DNA of 64,000 nt, from assembly GCA_021234155.1 (NCBI GenBank), contig JAJEKV010000002.1:25040617-25104616 (forward strand), in the 5' to 3' direction. Made by a program: the position numbers and the translations under genes. This DNA comes from Isoetes taiwanensis. Its lineage: Eukaryota; Streptophyta; Lycopodiopsida; Isoetales; Isoetaceae. This document shows, in pieces, positions 11,797 through 23,655 of the stretch (the first letter of the stretch is position 1; each line of letters opens with the position of its first letter). The notes beneath the pieces are model-generated. The model saw only the letters and a program-made list of their open reading frames with translations, did no database searches and was not told the origin of the DNA.

Positions 11797-11999
11797 TTGA
11801 AATATAGAAGTCTTGACCTCGAAGTTATATTGCGGAGTTGCAAGTCAGGTACAATTGTACTTTGCAATTCAGTAGACCTACCATTCAAACAACTAATTAA
11901 GTGAATACAGCTTGAATAGATCCACAAACATTGAATGGATTAAATAGATTGAATTAAAAAAAAAAAAACTTGGAAGTTAAATTGCACACATTTAAGTCC

Positions 12000-12720
12000 T
12001 CATCAAGTGGGATTACTTTATCAATCCCTGACCATCAAAATATCATTTATGAATTAGTGCTCTCAAAGAGATTTCTGAATTTCCTTGGTCGCTATGGGTG
12101 ATACACGTTTGCCCAACCTTGCTTTGGCCATGGCGATGGGTCCCCAACGTCTCAAAGCCTGATGTCGTCATAGCCTCATCTCATTTTTGCTTTGCAAATG
12201 CTGTGTTTGAGAACCTTATTTTTGCTTTAATTGATGATGTACATTGAGTTATATCGTCACGCATTAGTAAAATCCTCCTTATTATGTTTTGAACTATACA
12301 CTGTATTATATTTATGTGCTTTTCTAGAGGGGACAATTTTTTTTACAAAAACTTGTAGTAAGAAAAGCCTTAAAACGAAGGTTCATTGTTAAAATGTGTC
12401 CTTTTTTTTGTTTTGACACCCCTAAAATGATAACATACTCTTAGAAAAGAAGGCTTTAGAGAATTTTAGAGAATATTTGGGAATCTTTTTTTATTAATGC
12501 AATTGCAGGTCATTAGTGCATTTGCTAGGTCACCTTGTTTATTTAAAAAAATGTAAAGAGTGTCTAGTGTTTTGTAAACTCCTGAATGGTATGGTTTGCA
12601 GGCCTTATAATTTTGAAAGTTTGAATGAATGGTCTGGTCTGCAAGCCTATTACATATGACAGAATTAGCTTGAGCATCTTAGTATATGTACTCAATCTAC
12701 TTCGTCTGATGCATCTTCCT
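12000..12720. other. Region without a recognisable gene
   Basis: AT-rich sequence with short homopolymer tracts. No peptide of a known family was seen on either strand. Confidence 0.4.
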
Positions 12721-12948
12721 CTATTTTTTTTGAAAAAATAAACTTCTTACATTTTTTAAGCGAATTACTGGCCATGCAACAAAGGTTTCGATGCTTTCTC
12801 CGACGATGTCTCCATCAGGATGCCTTCTGGGTAATGCTTCATCATTGAAATGGCAATTGGTAACTAGGATCTTCACATGATCACTTCCTAGAGGAACTCC
12901 ATGGCATGCTGCTTCCGGATCGATTGATTCTATCTTGCAATTCCCCAC
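12721..12948 (-). pseudogene. CACTA-transposon-associated protein fragment (DUF8039-like)
   Basis: The minus-strand peptide of 75 residues contains HGVPLGSDHVKILVTNC, an acidic-proline middle (ALPRRHPDGDIVGESIET) and FVAWP at the end. This order (HGVPLG, then alternating hydrophobics, then a G-x-A/S-x-x-x-F-V-x-W-P ending) is what I know from the domain found in plant CACTA transposon proteins. The fragment is isolated; neither CACTA ends nor a transposase core were found next to it. Assignment is from memory of the motif only. Confidence 0.5.
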
Positions 12949-13436
12949 CCCTACTCTTCAAATTCGTCGTCAACATGTAACATTCCTCTCCAACGCTGTT
13001 CAATCTCGTAAGATTATGGGATTAAATTGCAGCGGGCGATCTAAAAGAGTAGATGAACTTACATAAAGGCATCGTTCAGGCGCAAAAGACTTTCCAGTTC
13101 TTCCGAGTTCTTCGAATGGCAAGAAAGGCTGACGGCAAGATTATGTGGCAGTTTCAAATTATCCGTTAATTATACTGCTTTTTTAGCGGCTGAGTGAAAT
13201 CTAATTTTGGATTTTATAATACGGCGGTTATTGAACCATTAACTGCCGGTCCAATTGCGTGCCATCCATTAGGCGCAATCGTAAGATTTCTGACCTTCGA
13301 TTTGAAATCGATCCGCGAAATCTAAATAACCTCTCGCATCTATCGGGCCGTCGATCTAAAGTCCATCCGAATGAAACCCGTCGATCTAAAGTCGAATCGG
13401 CTAACCAAACCCGACCATCGACTACTTATAGAAATC

Positions 13437-13445
13437 TATATAAGT
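13437..13445 (+). promoter_or_regulatory. TATA box candidate
   Basis: CTATATAAG lies about 120 bp before the ATG at 13564 of the gene described next, a usual distance for a plant core promoter with a short leader. Nothing else supports it. Confidence 0.35.
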
Positions 13446-13486
13446 TTTTGAATTTTATTTCTTACTTTTTGATTGCATATTTGCTC

Positions 13487-13560
13487 CGAGGCGCTCAAGA
13501 ACTCAAGATCGTCGAGGCGCTCAAGAACTCAAGAACTCTGAGGCGCTCAAGGTCCTCGCG
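13487..13560. repeat. Short minisatellite GAGGCGCTCAAGAACTCAAGA
   Basis: About three imperfect copies of a 20-25 bp unit (GAGGCGCTCAAGAACTCAAG) lie just before the ATG at 13564, so within the expected 5' leader. Confidence 0.75.
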
Positions 13561-15208
13561 AAAATGCCGCCCAAAGGTCGTGCTGCTCCGAACTCAGTTC
13601 AGTATTCTTCATTATTCTGTATGTCATTTGTTCTTTTTCGATTCTTTGTTCAGTGTTTAGGGTTCTGTTCATTGGTCATTTTCTTATCAGATGGTGTTTG
13701 TTTTTATTTTACGTCAATAAATCTTCCGCCTACCGCTCATACTATGTCTATCATTTCTCTTGCAGTGAGTTAAATCTGCCTTTGCATAATTGTCCTTCCC
13801 GTGTTTAATTGTCCTGCCCGTGATTAACTGTTCTGTTTATAATTTGTCTAGCAATGAGTAAATTATTCTGCCTGTGTTTAATTGGCCTGCCTGTGAGTGA
13901 TTGTTCAGCCTTTGCTTTTTTGTCCTACCTATGATTAGTCTGTCTGTAATTGGCAGCTATATGCCATTCTTTACAATTTAGTCTGGCTGGAATGGTAGAC
14001 CATTCGAAATCGCGCTAAGCGTGTATTGCACCCTCGTTTGCAGGGAAGAAGAGGCAAAACCAATTGGTAGTTGCTACACCTCCTCCTACGAAAGCAAGAG
14101 GCTCGGATGATACTCCTGCGACCTCAAGCTCACAGAAGAAGGGAAAGCCTAACGAGGATGCAGTACCCTATGCATTATTGATGGATGATAGCGGATCCAT
14201 TATTAGAGCAGACACAGATCCTCGATGCCCCGAGGAGAAGATGGATGACAGTGTGGAGTGCTATGTTGACGTAAGGTGGATCTTATGTTACACTCCAGGA
14301 AGAAAGAGACCGATCTCATGAAGAACCAAGGTATTCTTATCACTTGTGAGGAGCAGGATGATATATATTGTCAACTCCTAGTGGAGGTTGTGAAGAACCA
14401 CAAGAAAGATCTCGTCAGATTTACACATGCCAGGGCAACAACTTTTGAAGATGGTCTGATGAAGAAGGATGTGAGTGTTGAGCCATGTTTCAAGTATGGA
14501 TGGCCTCAAAATACTACTCTCACTCCAGTATCTATAAGTGAAAGGGTGTCTGCAGTGAGTAGAGCTTTGCAAGGACCTTCTCCAAACTACTACCTGGAAG
14601 ACTTGAAACATCAAAATGATATCAGGGATGTAAGAAGGTTGTTGGACTTAGGAAATGACATCCCAGCTGCAACAGTTGATGGCATGCTGGCAGAAAATGA
14701 GTCTGAAAAAAATTCTTAGCTGGAGGCAATGAGTAGGTTAGTCAAGTATGCACTATGCAGACAACTACCCACTTGGCCAATCTTTTACACATCCCATCCA
14801 TGATGACTGCCTGGTGAGATCACATAAGTCAACAATTGTTAGCAAAAGGTATGTCCATGAGCATCCAAGAGAAATCTTGAGGGCGATGGTGAGGAATCCA
14901 GGCCAAGTCCCCATGCCAGCAGACGTGCTTCCTTGGGATAGGAAAAAGGATGCTTCACTCTAGTGGACAACACTGGAAAAGCTTACAGTGGAGAACCCAA
15001 ATGTATGCTTTCTTATTATTGACGGACAGCATTCTATTGAAGCACAACGATCCCTATCCAATCAGGCTAAGCAAACAGGACAAACTATGTATCTGCTTCA
15101 TTACAACCACAGGAGGTATCCGTTTCTAAGCCCCCATACGTCTGCAGAGGACCTCGTAGACGTTAGTGCAACATTAAAAGAAATGGGCGAAGTCTTCCTT
15201 TATAAAAG

Positions 15209-15643
15209 GTTAGTATATTAGGTGGCATTTAGATATATCAAGTAGGAATAACAGCAATAGACTAGATCAAGCGTGTATTCATACTGTCAGTTCGCGCCAG
15301 GCGCATGCCAGAAGCGAATTGGGCATGCAGAAGACTGTCAATTTACGCCAGGCATGTATTCATGCTGCCAATATAAGATTGCCAATTCGCACCAGGCGTG
15401 TATTCATGCTGCCAACACGCCTGGCACGAATTCGCAATCTTCTGCGTGCCCAATTCGCTTCTGACGTATATTCATGCTATCAATTCGTGCCTGGCGCGAA
15501 TTGTTAGCATGAGTACACGCCAGAAGAAAATTGGGCACGCCTGGCTTTGTCCTTTCTTGATTATCCTGTTGGCTTGATCTAAAAGCGGTATATTTTTGTC
15601 TGCCCTGCGTGTTTTAGCTGATATGATTTTCTTATTCGTGCAG
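15209..15643 (+). other. Spliceosomal intron candidate (435 bp) containing a foldback minisatellite
   Basis: Exon sequence ends ATAAAAG, then GTTAGT; the acceptor is CTTATTCGTGCAG, followed by CCGTTACGTGG. Joining keeps one frame across the border (residues YK, then RYVEQLRHARQ). Inside, 15270-15530 is full of the words CGCCAGGCG and GTATTCATGCTGCCAA. Arms 15307-15337 and 15434-15464 are inverted copies with about 27 of 31 bases matching, so the transcript would form a long hairpin. Confidence 0.65.
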
Positions 15644-17589
15644 CCGTTACGTGGAACAACTCCGTCATGCCCGCCAGCAATGGATAGAATATGGAAGACC
15701 GCTGCAAACAAAACAGGGAGGCATGAAGTCTGAGTATACGGCATTGGAAAAGACCTTGGCACAGACTCATCCAATATAAGAAACCAAGGTCCAAAAAGAC
15801 AAGGAAAAAAAAGTGGGAAGAAAGCCGGGGAGGCTTCTGAAGCATCTTTTCGGGCCCTACAAATGCCTATATGATCATCTTCTCTAAGGACGAAGTCTGG
15901 GTGAAGTGGAATGAGTTCTAAGATGCTTATGCTCAGAAACAACTACCAGATGCAATGGGAAGAGTGCCTCCTTAAGATACTTCCATATTTAATTTGAAGA
16001 TCACAGAGATGAGAAAAGTATAGGGCCTTCAGGATGATGAAGTCATTTGGCTAGTAGATCAATGCATAAACAAAGAAGTTCTATACAAAGAAGGCTTCTT
16101 CAGTTAAGGATAAAATGTCCTTCGTTGATTGTTGCACTCATATAAAGGACATGCGAGTTATGAAGGTAGCAGTTGGGCAAGAACTTCAGAAGCTATCTGA
16201 TGATGTAACATTGTTTGAACTCGGCCTGCTAGACAAGTACGGCGTGTCTGTTGATGACATCAAGGAATATGTCTTCTGGTCCAAGGACTTTCTGAAAAAA
16301 CAGGAAATCAAAGAACCAACCGCATACTACAAAACTATCAGATAAGGTGATGGCTGAACTGAGAAGAAAGGTTGCCATCCTAAAAGATGCTAGTGGTGAC
16401 TTACCTGCACTCCAATACTTGGTCTCTACTGGCTATAGGTGCTCGTAATATTTCTCTGTTTGTATTGGATAACAGGACTGCAAAAGGAGAGAAGGGGATG
16501 ACTCAAAAAGAGTACATCAGTTTTTTTACTAGCTGCATAAGCTTAACAGAGAAGGTCTTTACTATTCTCATCATATGCCCTCCAGGAGAGTCTCATATGC
16601 ATGCTTTGGTGGCTTCATATGACTTGGAATGCCTAAAGGTCATTAGGGAAGGTTCTCTTCTCTTTGAGACAAAAGATACTGATTTGAAGATGCAGTTTAA
16701 AAGCGTCTGTATAATCTTCATAATGATATCCCTTGTGCCAGATGATGACTACGAGGTAGCTAAGAACAAAGAGCATCAGATAAAGGTGCATGGCAGTGTT
16801 TTCTTTTGGATGAACCCAGCTTGAAAAATGTGTTTTACAAAGCAGATGATGAGGATGAAGCGAATGAATGCCAGGAATTTGATGTTCCTGACCTTTACCG
16901 GAAAGACATCACTCTAGAATTGCTGACAAAAGAAAAGGGGCCCTTGAATAAACATGGGTTTGCAATCAATCTGGCTAGCTATCTTGTTGAGGCCTTTGCA
17001 CCACTTGATACCACTTGCTGTGAACATCATATTGGAGGGTACATTGGTAGAGAAGCCCTGAAGACATCAAGAAGATGTCTAAGTTTTGTCAACGATGACC
17101 AGTCCAGGGATTTCTTTGAAGTGTTTTTCGAAAAGGTACTAGCCATGGCTGATTGGAGTCTTGTCAAAGATAAAAACCCGTTTGCTTTGGTACCTTACGA
17201 AGGGAAAAAGAAGACTACTATTTCACAATCGCTTCCAAGAACAACTCCAAAATGTTCAAAAAGCAATGCAACCCCCGAGGAGAAAGCCGCAATGTTAGCG
17301 CGGGAACGTGAGAACATGGAGCAAAATATGGAGTCCATGCTTGGTAATATTCCAACTGGTAATGTTACACTTGGGGGTATGAGTATGGTAGTTCCTGATA
17401 CAAGCCAGGATGATCATGCAAGCTCAGATTCAACCACTGAGGTTAGGAATCAAAATCCTGAGGTAGCTTTCATGAAGAGAACGTGTCCGAACTAAACCAT
17501 GGAGTTGATGCTTCTGGCAGGAAGCATTCGGGGAGTGAGGTAGACGCTACCACTGCTGGGGATGACCACAAAGGCTCTGATGATGAAAG

Positions 17590-17698
17590 GTAATTCATGT
17601 CAGGCGCAATTTGTAAAATACTTATGACGGACAAAACGCGCTTGGTGTGTATTGCAGACAATTTTTGTATGGCTAACTCTTTGTTTTCCATGGTTCAG
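17590..17698 (+). other. Spliceosomal intron candidate (109 bp)
   Basis: Donor GATGAAAG/GTAATTC and acceptor CCATGGTTCAG/GGCTCC. Joining gives an uninterrupted frame from an acidic linker (DDHKGSDDER) into the HAD motif I region (APPACDKIIVFDLNGVLC), which supports the splice sites. Confidence 0.7.
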
Positions 17699-18479
17699 GG
17701 CTCCACCTGCTTGTGACAAAATCATTGTCTTCGATCTGAATGGTGTCCTATGTAAAACGTTTCCTAAGAAGCTTATTAAGAGGGGTGACTTCGAATAAGT
17801 CCATCTAGAATCGAATACTAAGTGGATCTATCATCGCTCACACTTAGAAGATATGATGAATGAGGTGTTCAAATTGTTTCGAGTTGCAATCTGGTTCTCA
17901 ATGGAGCGCAGAAATATTGAAGAAGTTCTTAGGGTGTTACCAAGAATGAATAGAGACTTTATAACGATTTGGGACCAAACTAAGTGAATAAAGTTTCCAC
18001 ATTCAAGAGATCCGGATGGCAAACCGGTCTTCGTTAAACATCTCGGTACTATGATGGATCAGCTTGGCATTCATAAGAAAGAGGACATTATAATAGTAGA
18101 TGATGATGCTCTTAAGTGCTTTTATAATCAAGGTCAAGCTTTAAATCCACCAAGTTATACTCCACGAGATTACTCAATACAGGATGAGTTTCTAGTACTA
18201 TTCATGTCCATTATGAGTGGGTTGGTCACGGTAAAAACAAAGATCGATGTTGTCAAAACGCATCCAGAACTAGATCGGACTAAGGAGATGGATCCCTATC
18301 TTGAGAGTTATTTGACAAAGAAAGGACTAGTCCCTCCATGATGTAACCTTCATATCAAGTGAATACAATATAAAAAGTGTTCTGTGCATATTGATGTGTT
18401 GTTATCTACAAATGCTAATCAAACAACACATTCTTCTCACTAAAACAAGAAAATGTTAAACCACCCAATACTATAATGT

Positions 18480-19120
18480 AAAAATTTGCACCCTTGCAAA
18501 ACAGCATGTCACACACCACAACACTATATTGAAAAAAGGGTATGCAAAAGTGGCGTGCTTTTGGAACAGAATGATGGTTATAATAACAAGTTCTTTCTCT
18601 TCAGGGCTGATTTCGAAAGCAATGAATGCATATTGAGATGACCCATCTTTTGTTTTTCGTCCCGCATCCTCCTTAAGAAGAGCTTCAATAACATTTAAAT
18701 CCGGCTTCAATAACATCTTGAGGCTTTAAATCCTTTTGCTTAATAGATTGAAAGACAAAGTATCGTAGAGTTTTCAAGAACTCCTTCATAAGTATGGCTA
18801 CTCCATCATGTCCCTTTGGAGACCCAATTCTGCGGCTAGTCTTTGTTGTAATGCATTATATTCGCTTATATATTGCTGTGGTTATTCAATGAGCCTTAGT
18901 ATGATATGATAGAATAGTGGGCGCCAAATTATCACTAAGACATTGCTGAATAAAAGCTTGTGCTCTGGCATCTCGCTGCTGCCACTTAGATGCAGCATTT
19001 GCATCAGCTGGTCTTGATTCAGTTCCATCTACAAGATTAAGAAGATCCCTTTCTAACAATAAAGAACTAACTCTGATTTTCCAAATATAAAACCTTTCAC
19101 CATCAAATGGAGATAGCACT
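18480..19120 (-). pseudogene. Ty1/copia gag remnant, copy 1
   Basis: The minus-strand peptide starts MLSPFDGERFYIWKIRVSSL and continues with LLNLVDGTESRPADANAASK and KWQQRDARAQAFIQQCLSDN. This is the N-terminal layout of copia gag (a G-x-N-Y-x-x-W-like start, V-x-G, then a W and an A-x-x-x-I-x-x-x-L helix). Further left, in other frames, come EYNALQQRLAAIGS and the gag-typical phrase DLNVIEALLKEDA. Protease, integrase and RT are absent. Upstream lies the primer-binding site at 19391. Confidence 0.75.
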
Positions 19121-19390
19121 TGGTACGGTGCAGATAAAGCAATGAATTTTCTTCACAGAGATTACTCAACGGAATTCTCAAAGGTTACCTTAATCCCATT
19201 GGTTGATGATCTTCCAGAGTGGAGCAGAGCAACCATGCTTGATCTATTCGTAATCCATCACGATTCTCTCAGAAATTGGTTGCTTTGAAGAGAAAACCCA
19301 AATCGATGCTCCCACTAAAACCTTAAAGCTTGGTTGTGGAATTCGCTGCACATGTCTCTGGCTGGATCGCTTCCAAGATTAGCCCGAACA

Positions 19391-19401
19391 CTCTGATACC
19401 A
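19391..19401 (-). other. Primer-binding site for initiator tRNA-Met (copia remnant, copy 1)
   Basis: CTCTGATACCA on the plus strand is TGGTATCAGAG on the minus strand, the classical plant LTR-retrotransposon primer site. It directly follows ...TTTCATCA (minus strand), a CA-ending LTR. The LTR therefore lies at 19402 and rightwards; its far end was not determined. Confidence 0.75.
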
Positions 19402-20487
19402 TGATGAAATCTGAGTTGCACAAAGAATAATAGATTGAATGGATGAGAAGAGCCCTCACCGTGCCATACAATATGTACTCTATGAAGAGGCACGACTGTG
19501 CCAAAAGACACGACTCCAGGACTGGATCGATGACATGGAATGTATATGTGGACATGCAGAGGCTGATATTCAACACAATTACTATGCATATGGAAATGCA
19601 ACCAAAGATTCTTTCCCATTTATTTTCTTAATTTTCTACTACTTTTTTCCACAAGTCAAGCCAATGCCTCCATACCAAGTAGTTAGTACTTTTGTTTTTT
19701 AACATGAATATATATATCTTTTTTTCCTTGCCAATCCAAATTGCATTTTTGCAACTTTTTATTTTTTATCATTTTACCACCAATGCATCATCCTTAACAC
19801 ATAAATCAAGAAAGAAACAAGCAAAGCAATATAAAGCAAAAAAACATCACAGTACCTAATTCGTGTTAATTGCAACATTGTGGCACCTCGCCATATGATT
19901 TATTCTCCTCGATTCCCACAAAAGAAGAGCTTGGGTCAAATTTATGTGCACCCGCATGTGCTGGATCTCACTACTGCCGACCTCCACCTCTTCACATTCC
20001 ATATGAGATACGACCTCCTCCAATGCTGCAACCAACTGGCAAAGCTGCATCCTAAACAGGGTACTAAAACAACCAATGATTCAACAAGCGTGTTTATGTT
20101 TGTAATGCTTGAGACAACTTCTAGTGCAACCTGCATTCGCTCCCCATTTGGAGAGAAGACCATAGAGAAGGCATGGCATTGCGAATTATATTGTGTATGT
20201 TAGGACCAGGTGCAGCAGGCCTGTGCGAAGGGGACACAAAGGGCTCATCACCATTGCCTATGTCAATAATGCCATTCCCCACTTGCTGCCTCACACCCAT
20301 AAATCTGCGGCTAGCAGGAGCTCTAGTTTGCCCACCCACAACAACCCCATTTTCCATTCTCAAACTCCCATGACCATTCTCTATCTCCATTCTAGGCATC
20401 TAGAAACTATAAACAATGCAAGCAACATCAAAACCAAATGAAAAAAGTATCTACAAGACCCACAACCCCAACCCAAACATTCCCAAG

Positions 20488-20703
20488 TCATCCCACTGCC
20501 ATGATGTAATCCACGGTATCAATCCGTATGAAATCAGTGCCTGACTTGTCCTGCATGGCCTCAGGTCTGTACTCCACATCCTTCCCCACCACAAAGTTCT
20601 CATTCAAGTCCCCAGGAGTGCTAGCCTCGTCCCAATATAGCTTCCTAGCCTTTCCTATCCCCTGAATCAGTTCCACCCAATTGGAATGCCATGAAGCACA
20701 CAT
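20488..20703 (-). other. Unrecognised coding-like fragment, copy 1
   Basis: The minus strand holds 71 residues with protein-like composition (WHSNWVELIQGIGKARKLYW, then ENFVVGKDVEYRPEAMQDKS and DTVDYIMAVG). A glycine/asparagine-rich stretch follows further left at 20121-20399 (NGIIDIGNGDEPFVSPSHRP). I do not recognise the family. It could be a host gene fragment captured near the copia remnant. The second copy lies at 23440-23655. Confidence 0.35.
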
Positions 20704-20770
20704 CTCATATCGTGCAACAAAATGATTCTAGGATTCAATGTGATATGCTAGGCAGCCTTAACTCTATACT

Positions 20771-21289
20771 AAGTGGATCTATCATCGCTCACACTTAGAA
20801 GATATGATGAATGAGGTGTTCAAATTGTTTCGAGTTGCAATCTGGTTCTCAATGGAGCGCAGAAATATTGAAGAAGTTCTTAGGGTGTTACCAAGAATGA
20901 ATAGAGACTTTATAACGATTTGGGACCAAACTAAGTGAATAAAGTTTCCACATCCAAGAGATCCGGATGGCAAACCGGTCTTCGTTAAACATCTCGGTAC
21001 TATGATGGATCAGCTTGGCATTCATAAGAAAGAGGACATTATAATAGTAGATGATGATGCTCTTAAGTGCTTTTATAATCAAGGTCAAGCTTTAAATCCA
21101 CCAAGTTATACTCCACGAGATTACTCAACAGATGAGTTTCTAGTACTATTCATGTCCATTATGAGTGGGTTGGCTGCTGGTAAAACAGTATCAGATGTTG
21201 TCAAAACGCATCCAGAACTAGATCGGACTAAGGAGATGGATCCCTATCTTGAGAGTTATTTGACAAAGAAAGGACTAGTCCCTCCATGA
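20771..21289 (+). pseudogene. HAD (FCP1/NIF-like) domain, truncated second copy
   Basis: This repeats 17820-18341 within the tandem duplication but starts after HAD motif I, so the nucleophile Asp region is missing. VAIWFSMERRN and IIIVDDDALKCF are present, ending LVPP and a stop at the same place. Compared with copy 1, the stretch around 21170-21200 reads GCTGCTGGTAAAACAGTATC against TCACGGTAAAAACAAAGATC. Confidence 0.8.
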
Positions 21290-21429
21290 TGTAACCTTCA
21301 TATCAAGTGAATACAATATAAAAAGTGTTCTGTGCATATTGATGTGTTGTTATCTACAAATGCTAATCAAACAACACATTCTTCTCACTAAAACAAGAAA
21401 ATGTTAAACCACCCAATACTATAATGTAA

Positions 21430-22066
21430 AAATTTGCACCCTTGCAAAACAGCATGTCACACACCACAACACTATATTGAAAAAAGGGTATGCAAAAGTG
21501 GCGTGCTTTTGGAACAGAATGATGGTTATAATAACAAGTTCTTTCTCTTCTGGGCTGATTTCGAGCAATGAATGCATATTCAGATGACCCATCTTTTGTT
21601 TTCTGTCTGGCATCCTCCTTAAGAAGAGCTTCAATAACATTTAAATCCGGCTTCAATAACATCTTGAGGCTTTAAATCCTTTTTGCTTAATAGATTGAAA
21701 GACAAAGTATCGTAGAGTTTTCGCAACTCCTTCATAAGTATGGCTACTCCATCATGTCCTACTGGAGACCCAATTGCGGCTAGCTGCTGTTGTAATGCAT
21801 TATATTCGCTTATATATTGCACAACAGTTATTCCAATGAGCCTTAGTATGATATGATAGAATAGTGGGCGCCAAATTATCACTAAGACATTGCTGAATAA
21901 AAGCTTGTGCTCTGGCATCTCGCTGCTGCCACTTAGATGCAGCATTTGCATCAGCTGGTCTTGATTCAGTTCCATCTACAAGATTAAGAAGATCCCTTTC
22001 TAACAATAAAGAACTAACTCTGATTTTCCAAATATAAAACCTTTCACCATCAAATGGAGATAGCAC
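21430..22066 (-). pseudogene. Ty1/copia gag remnant, copy 2
   Basis: Same as the remnant at 18480-19120 but better preserved in the middle: after LAPTILSYHTKAHW the peptide resumes with EYNALQQQLAAIGSPVGHDG and ILMKELRKLYDTLSF, which fits the gag region between the W and the late DVIEALLKE phrase. The primer-binding site follows at 22339-22348 as CTCGATACCA, having lost one T relative to copy 1. Confidence 0.75.
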
Positions 22067-23439
22067 TTGGTACGGTGCAGATAAAGCAATGAATTTTCTT
22101 CACAGAGATTACTCAACGGAATTCTCAAAGGTTACCTTAATCCCATTGGTTGATGATCTTCCAGAGTGGAGCAGAGCAACCATGCTTGATCTATTCGTAA
22201 TCCATCACGATTCTCTCAGAAATTGGTTGCTTTGAAGAGAAAACCCAAATCGATGCTTCCACTAAAACCTTAAAGCTTGGTTGTGGAATTCATTTGCGAC
22301 GGGTCTCGGCCGGATCGCTTCCAAGATTAGCCCTAACACTCGATACCATGATGAAATCTGAAAGTTGCACAAAGAATAATAGATTGAATGGATGAGAAGA
22401 GCCCTCACCGTGCCATACAATATGTACTCTATGAAGAGGCACGACCAGGCTTAAAAGACACGACTCGAGGATTTGGATCGATGACATGGAATGTATATGT
22501 GGACATGCAGAGGCTGATATTCAACACAATTACTATGCATATGGAAATGCAACCAAAGATTCTTTCCCATTTATTTTCTTAATTTTCTACTACTTTTTTC
22601 CACAAGTCAAGCCAATGCCTCCATACCAAGTAGTTAGTACTTTTGTTTTTAACATGAATATATATATCTTTTTTTTTCCTTGCCAATCCAAATTGCATTT
22701 TTGCAACTTTTTATTTTTATCATTTTACCACCAATGCATCATCCTTAACACATAAATCAAGAAAGAAACAAGCAAAGCAATATAAAGCAAAAAAACATCC
22801 GATTACCTAATTAGGTGTTAATTGCAACATTGTGGCACCTCGCCATATGATTTATTCTCCTCGATTCCCACAAAAGAAGAGCTTGGGTCAAATTTATGTG
22901 CACCCGCATGTGCTGGATCTCACTACTGCCGACCTCCACCTCTTCACATTCCATATGAGATCGACCTCCTCCAATCGCAACCAATGGCAAAATTTGCATC
23001 CTAAAGCAGTGGTACTAAAACAACCAATGATTCAACAAAGCGTGTTTATGTTTGTAATGCTTGAGACAACTTCTAGTGCAACCTGCATTCGCTCCCCATT
23101 TGGAGAGAAGACCATAGAGAAGGCATGGCATTGCGAATTATATTGTGTATGTTAGGACCAGGTGCAGCAGGCCTGTGCGAAGGGGACACAAAGGGCTCAT
23201 CACCATTGCCTATGTCAATAATGCCATTCCCCACTTGCCTCACACCCATAAATGCGGCTATGGGAGCTCTAGTTTGCCCACCCACAACAACCCCATTTTC
23301 CATTCTCAAACTCCCATGACCATTCTCTATCTCCATTCTAGGCATCTAGAAACTATAAACAATGCAAGCAACATCAAAACCAAATGAAAAAAGTATCTAC
23401 AAGACCCACAACCCCAACCCAAACATTCCCAAGTCATCC

Positions 23440-23655
23440 CACTGCCATGATGTAATCCACGGTATCAATCCGTATGAAATCAGTGCCTGACTTGTCCTGC
23501 ATGGCCTCAGGTCTGTACTCCACATCCTTCCCCACCACAAAGTTCTCATTCAAGTCCCTGTGGAGTGCTAGCCTCGTCCCAATATAGCTTCCTAGCCTTT
23601 CCTATCCCCCCGAATCGGGTTCCACCCAATTGGAATGCCATGAAGCACACATCTC
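23440..23655 (-). other. Unrecognised coding-like fragment, copy 2
   Basis: Second copy of the fragment at 20488-20703. It differs by small indels at former CAG/CTG sites (for example CCCCCCGAATCGGGTT against CCCCTGAATCAGTT), which break the frame. Confidence 0.35.

Larger units (their letters stand above)
13564..18341 (+). pseudogene. Decayed multi-exon gene: DGQH (ParB-like) motif, methyltransferase-like part, FCP1/NIF-like HAD domain
   Basis: A chain of plus-strand coding pieces continues in shifted frames. A possible first exon starts MPPKGRAAPNS at 13564. The piece 14043-14719 is hydrophilic and then structured (CEEQDDIYCQLLVEVV, TPVSISERVSAVSRAL). At 14748-15208 the peptide IDGQHSIEAQRSL recalls the DGQHR motif of ParB/sulfiredoxin-like folds. 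15644-16345 continues (RYVEQLRHARQQWIEYGRP). At 16387-17495 ILIICPPGESH and later EAFAPLDTT...GREALKTSRRCLSF recall motifs IV and I of beta-class DNA methyltransferases, in that order, but key residues are altered. 17699-18341 is an HAD domain (IIVFDLNGVLC, VAIWFSMERRN, IIIVDDDALKCF). At least seven stops and several shifts are present. The domain names before the HAD part are tentative. Confidence 0.6.
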
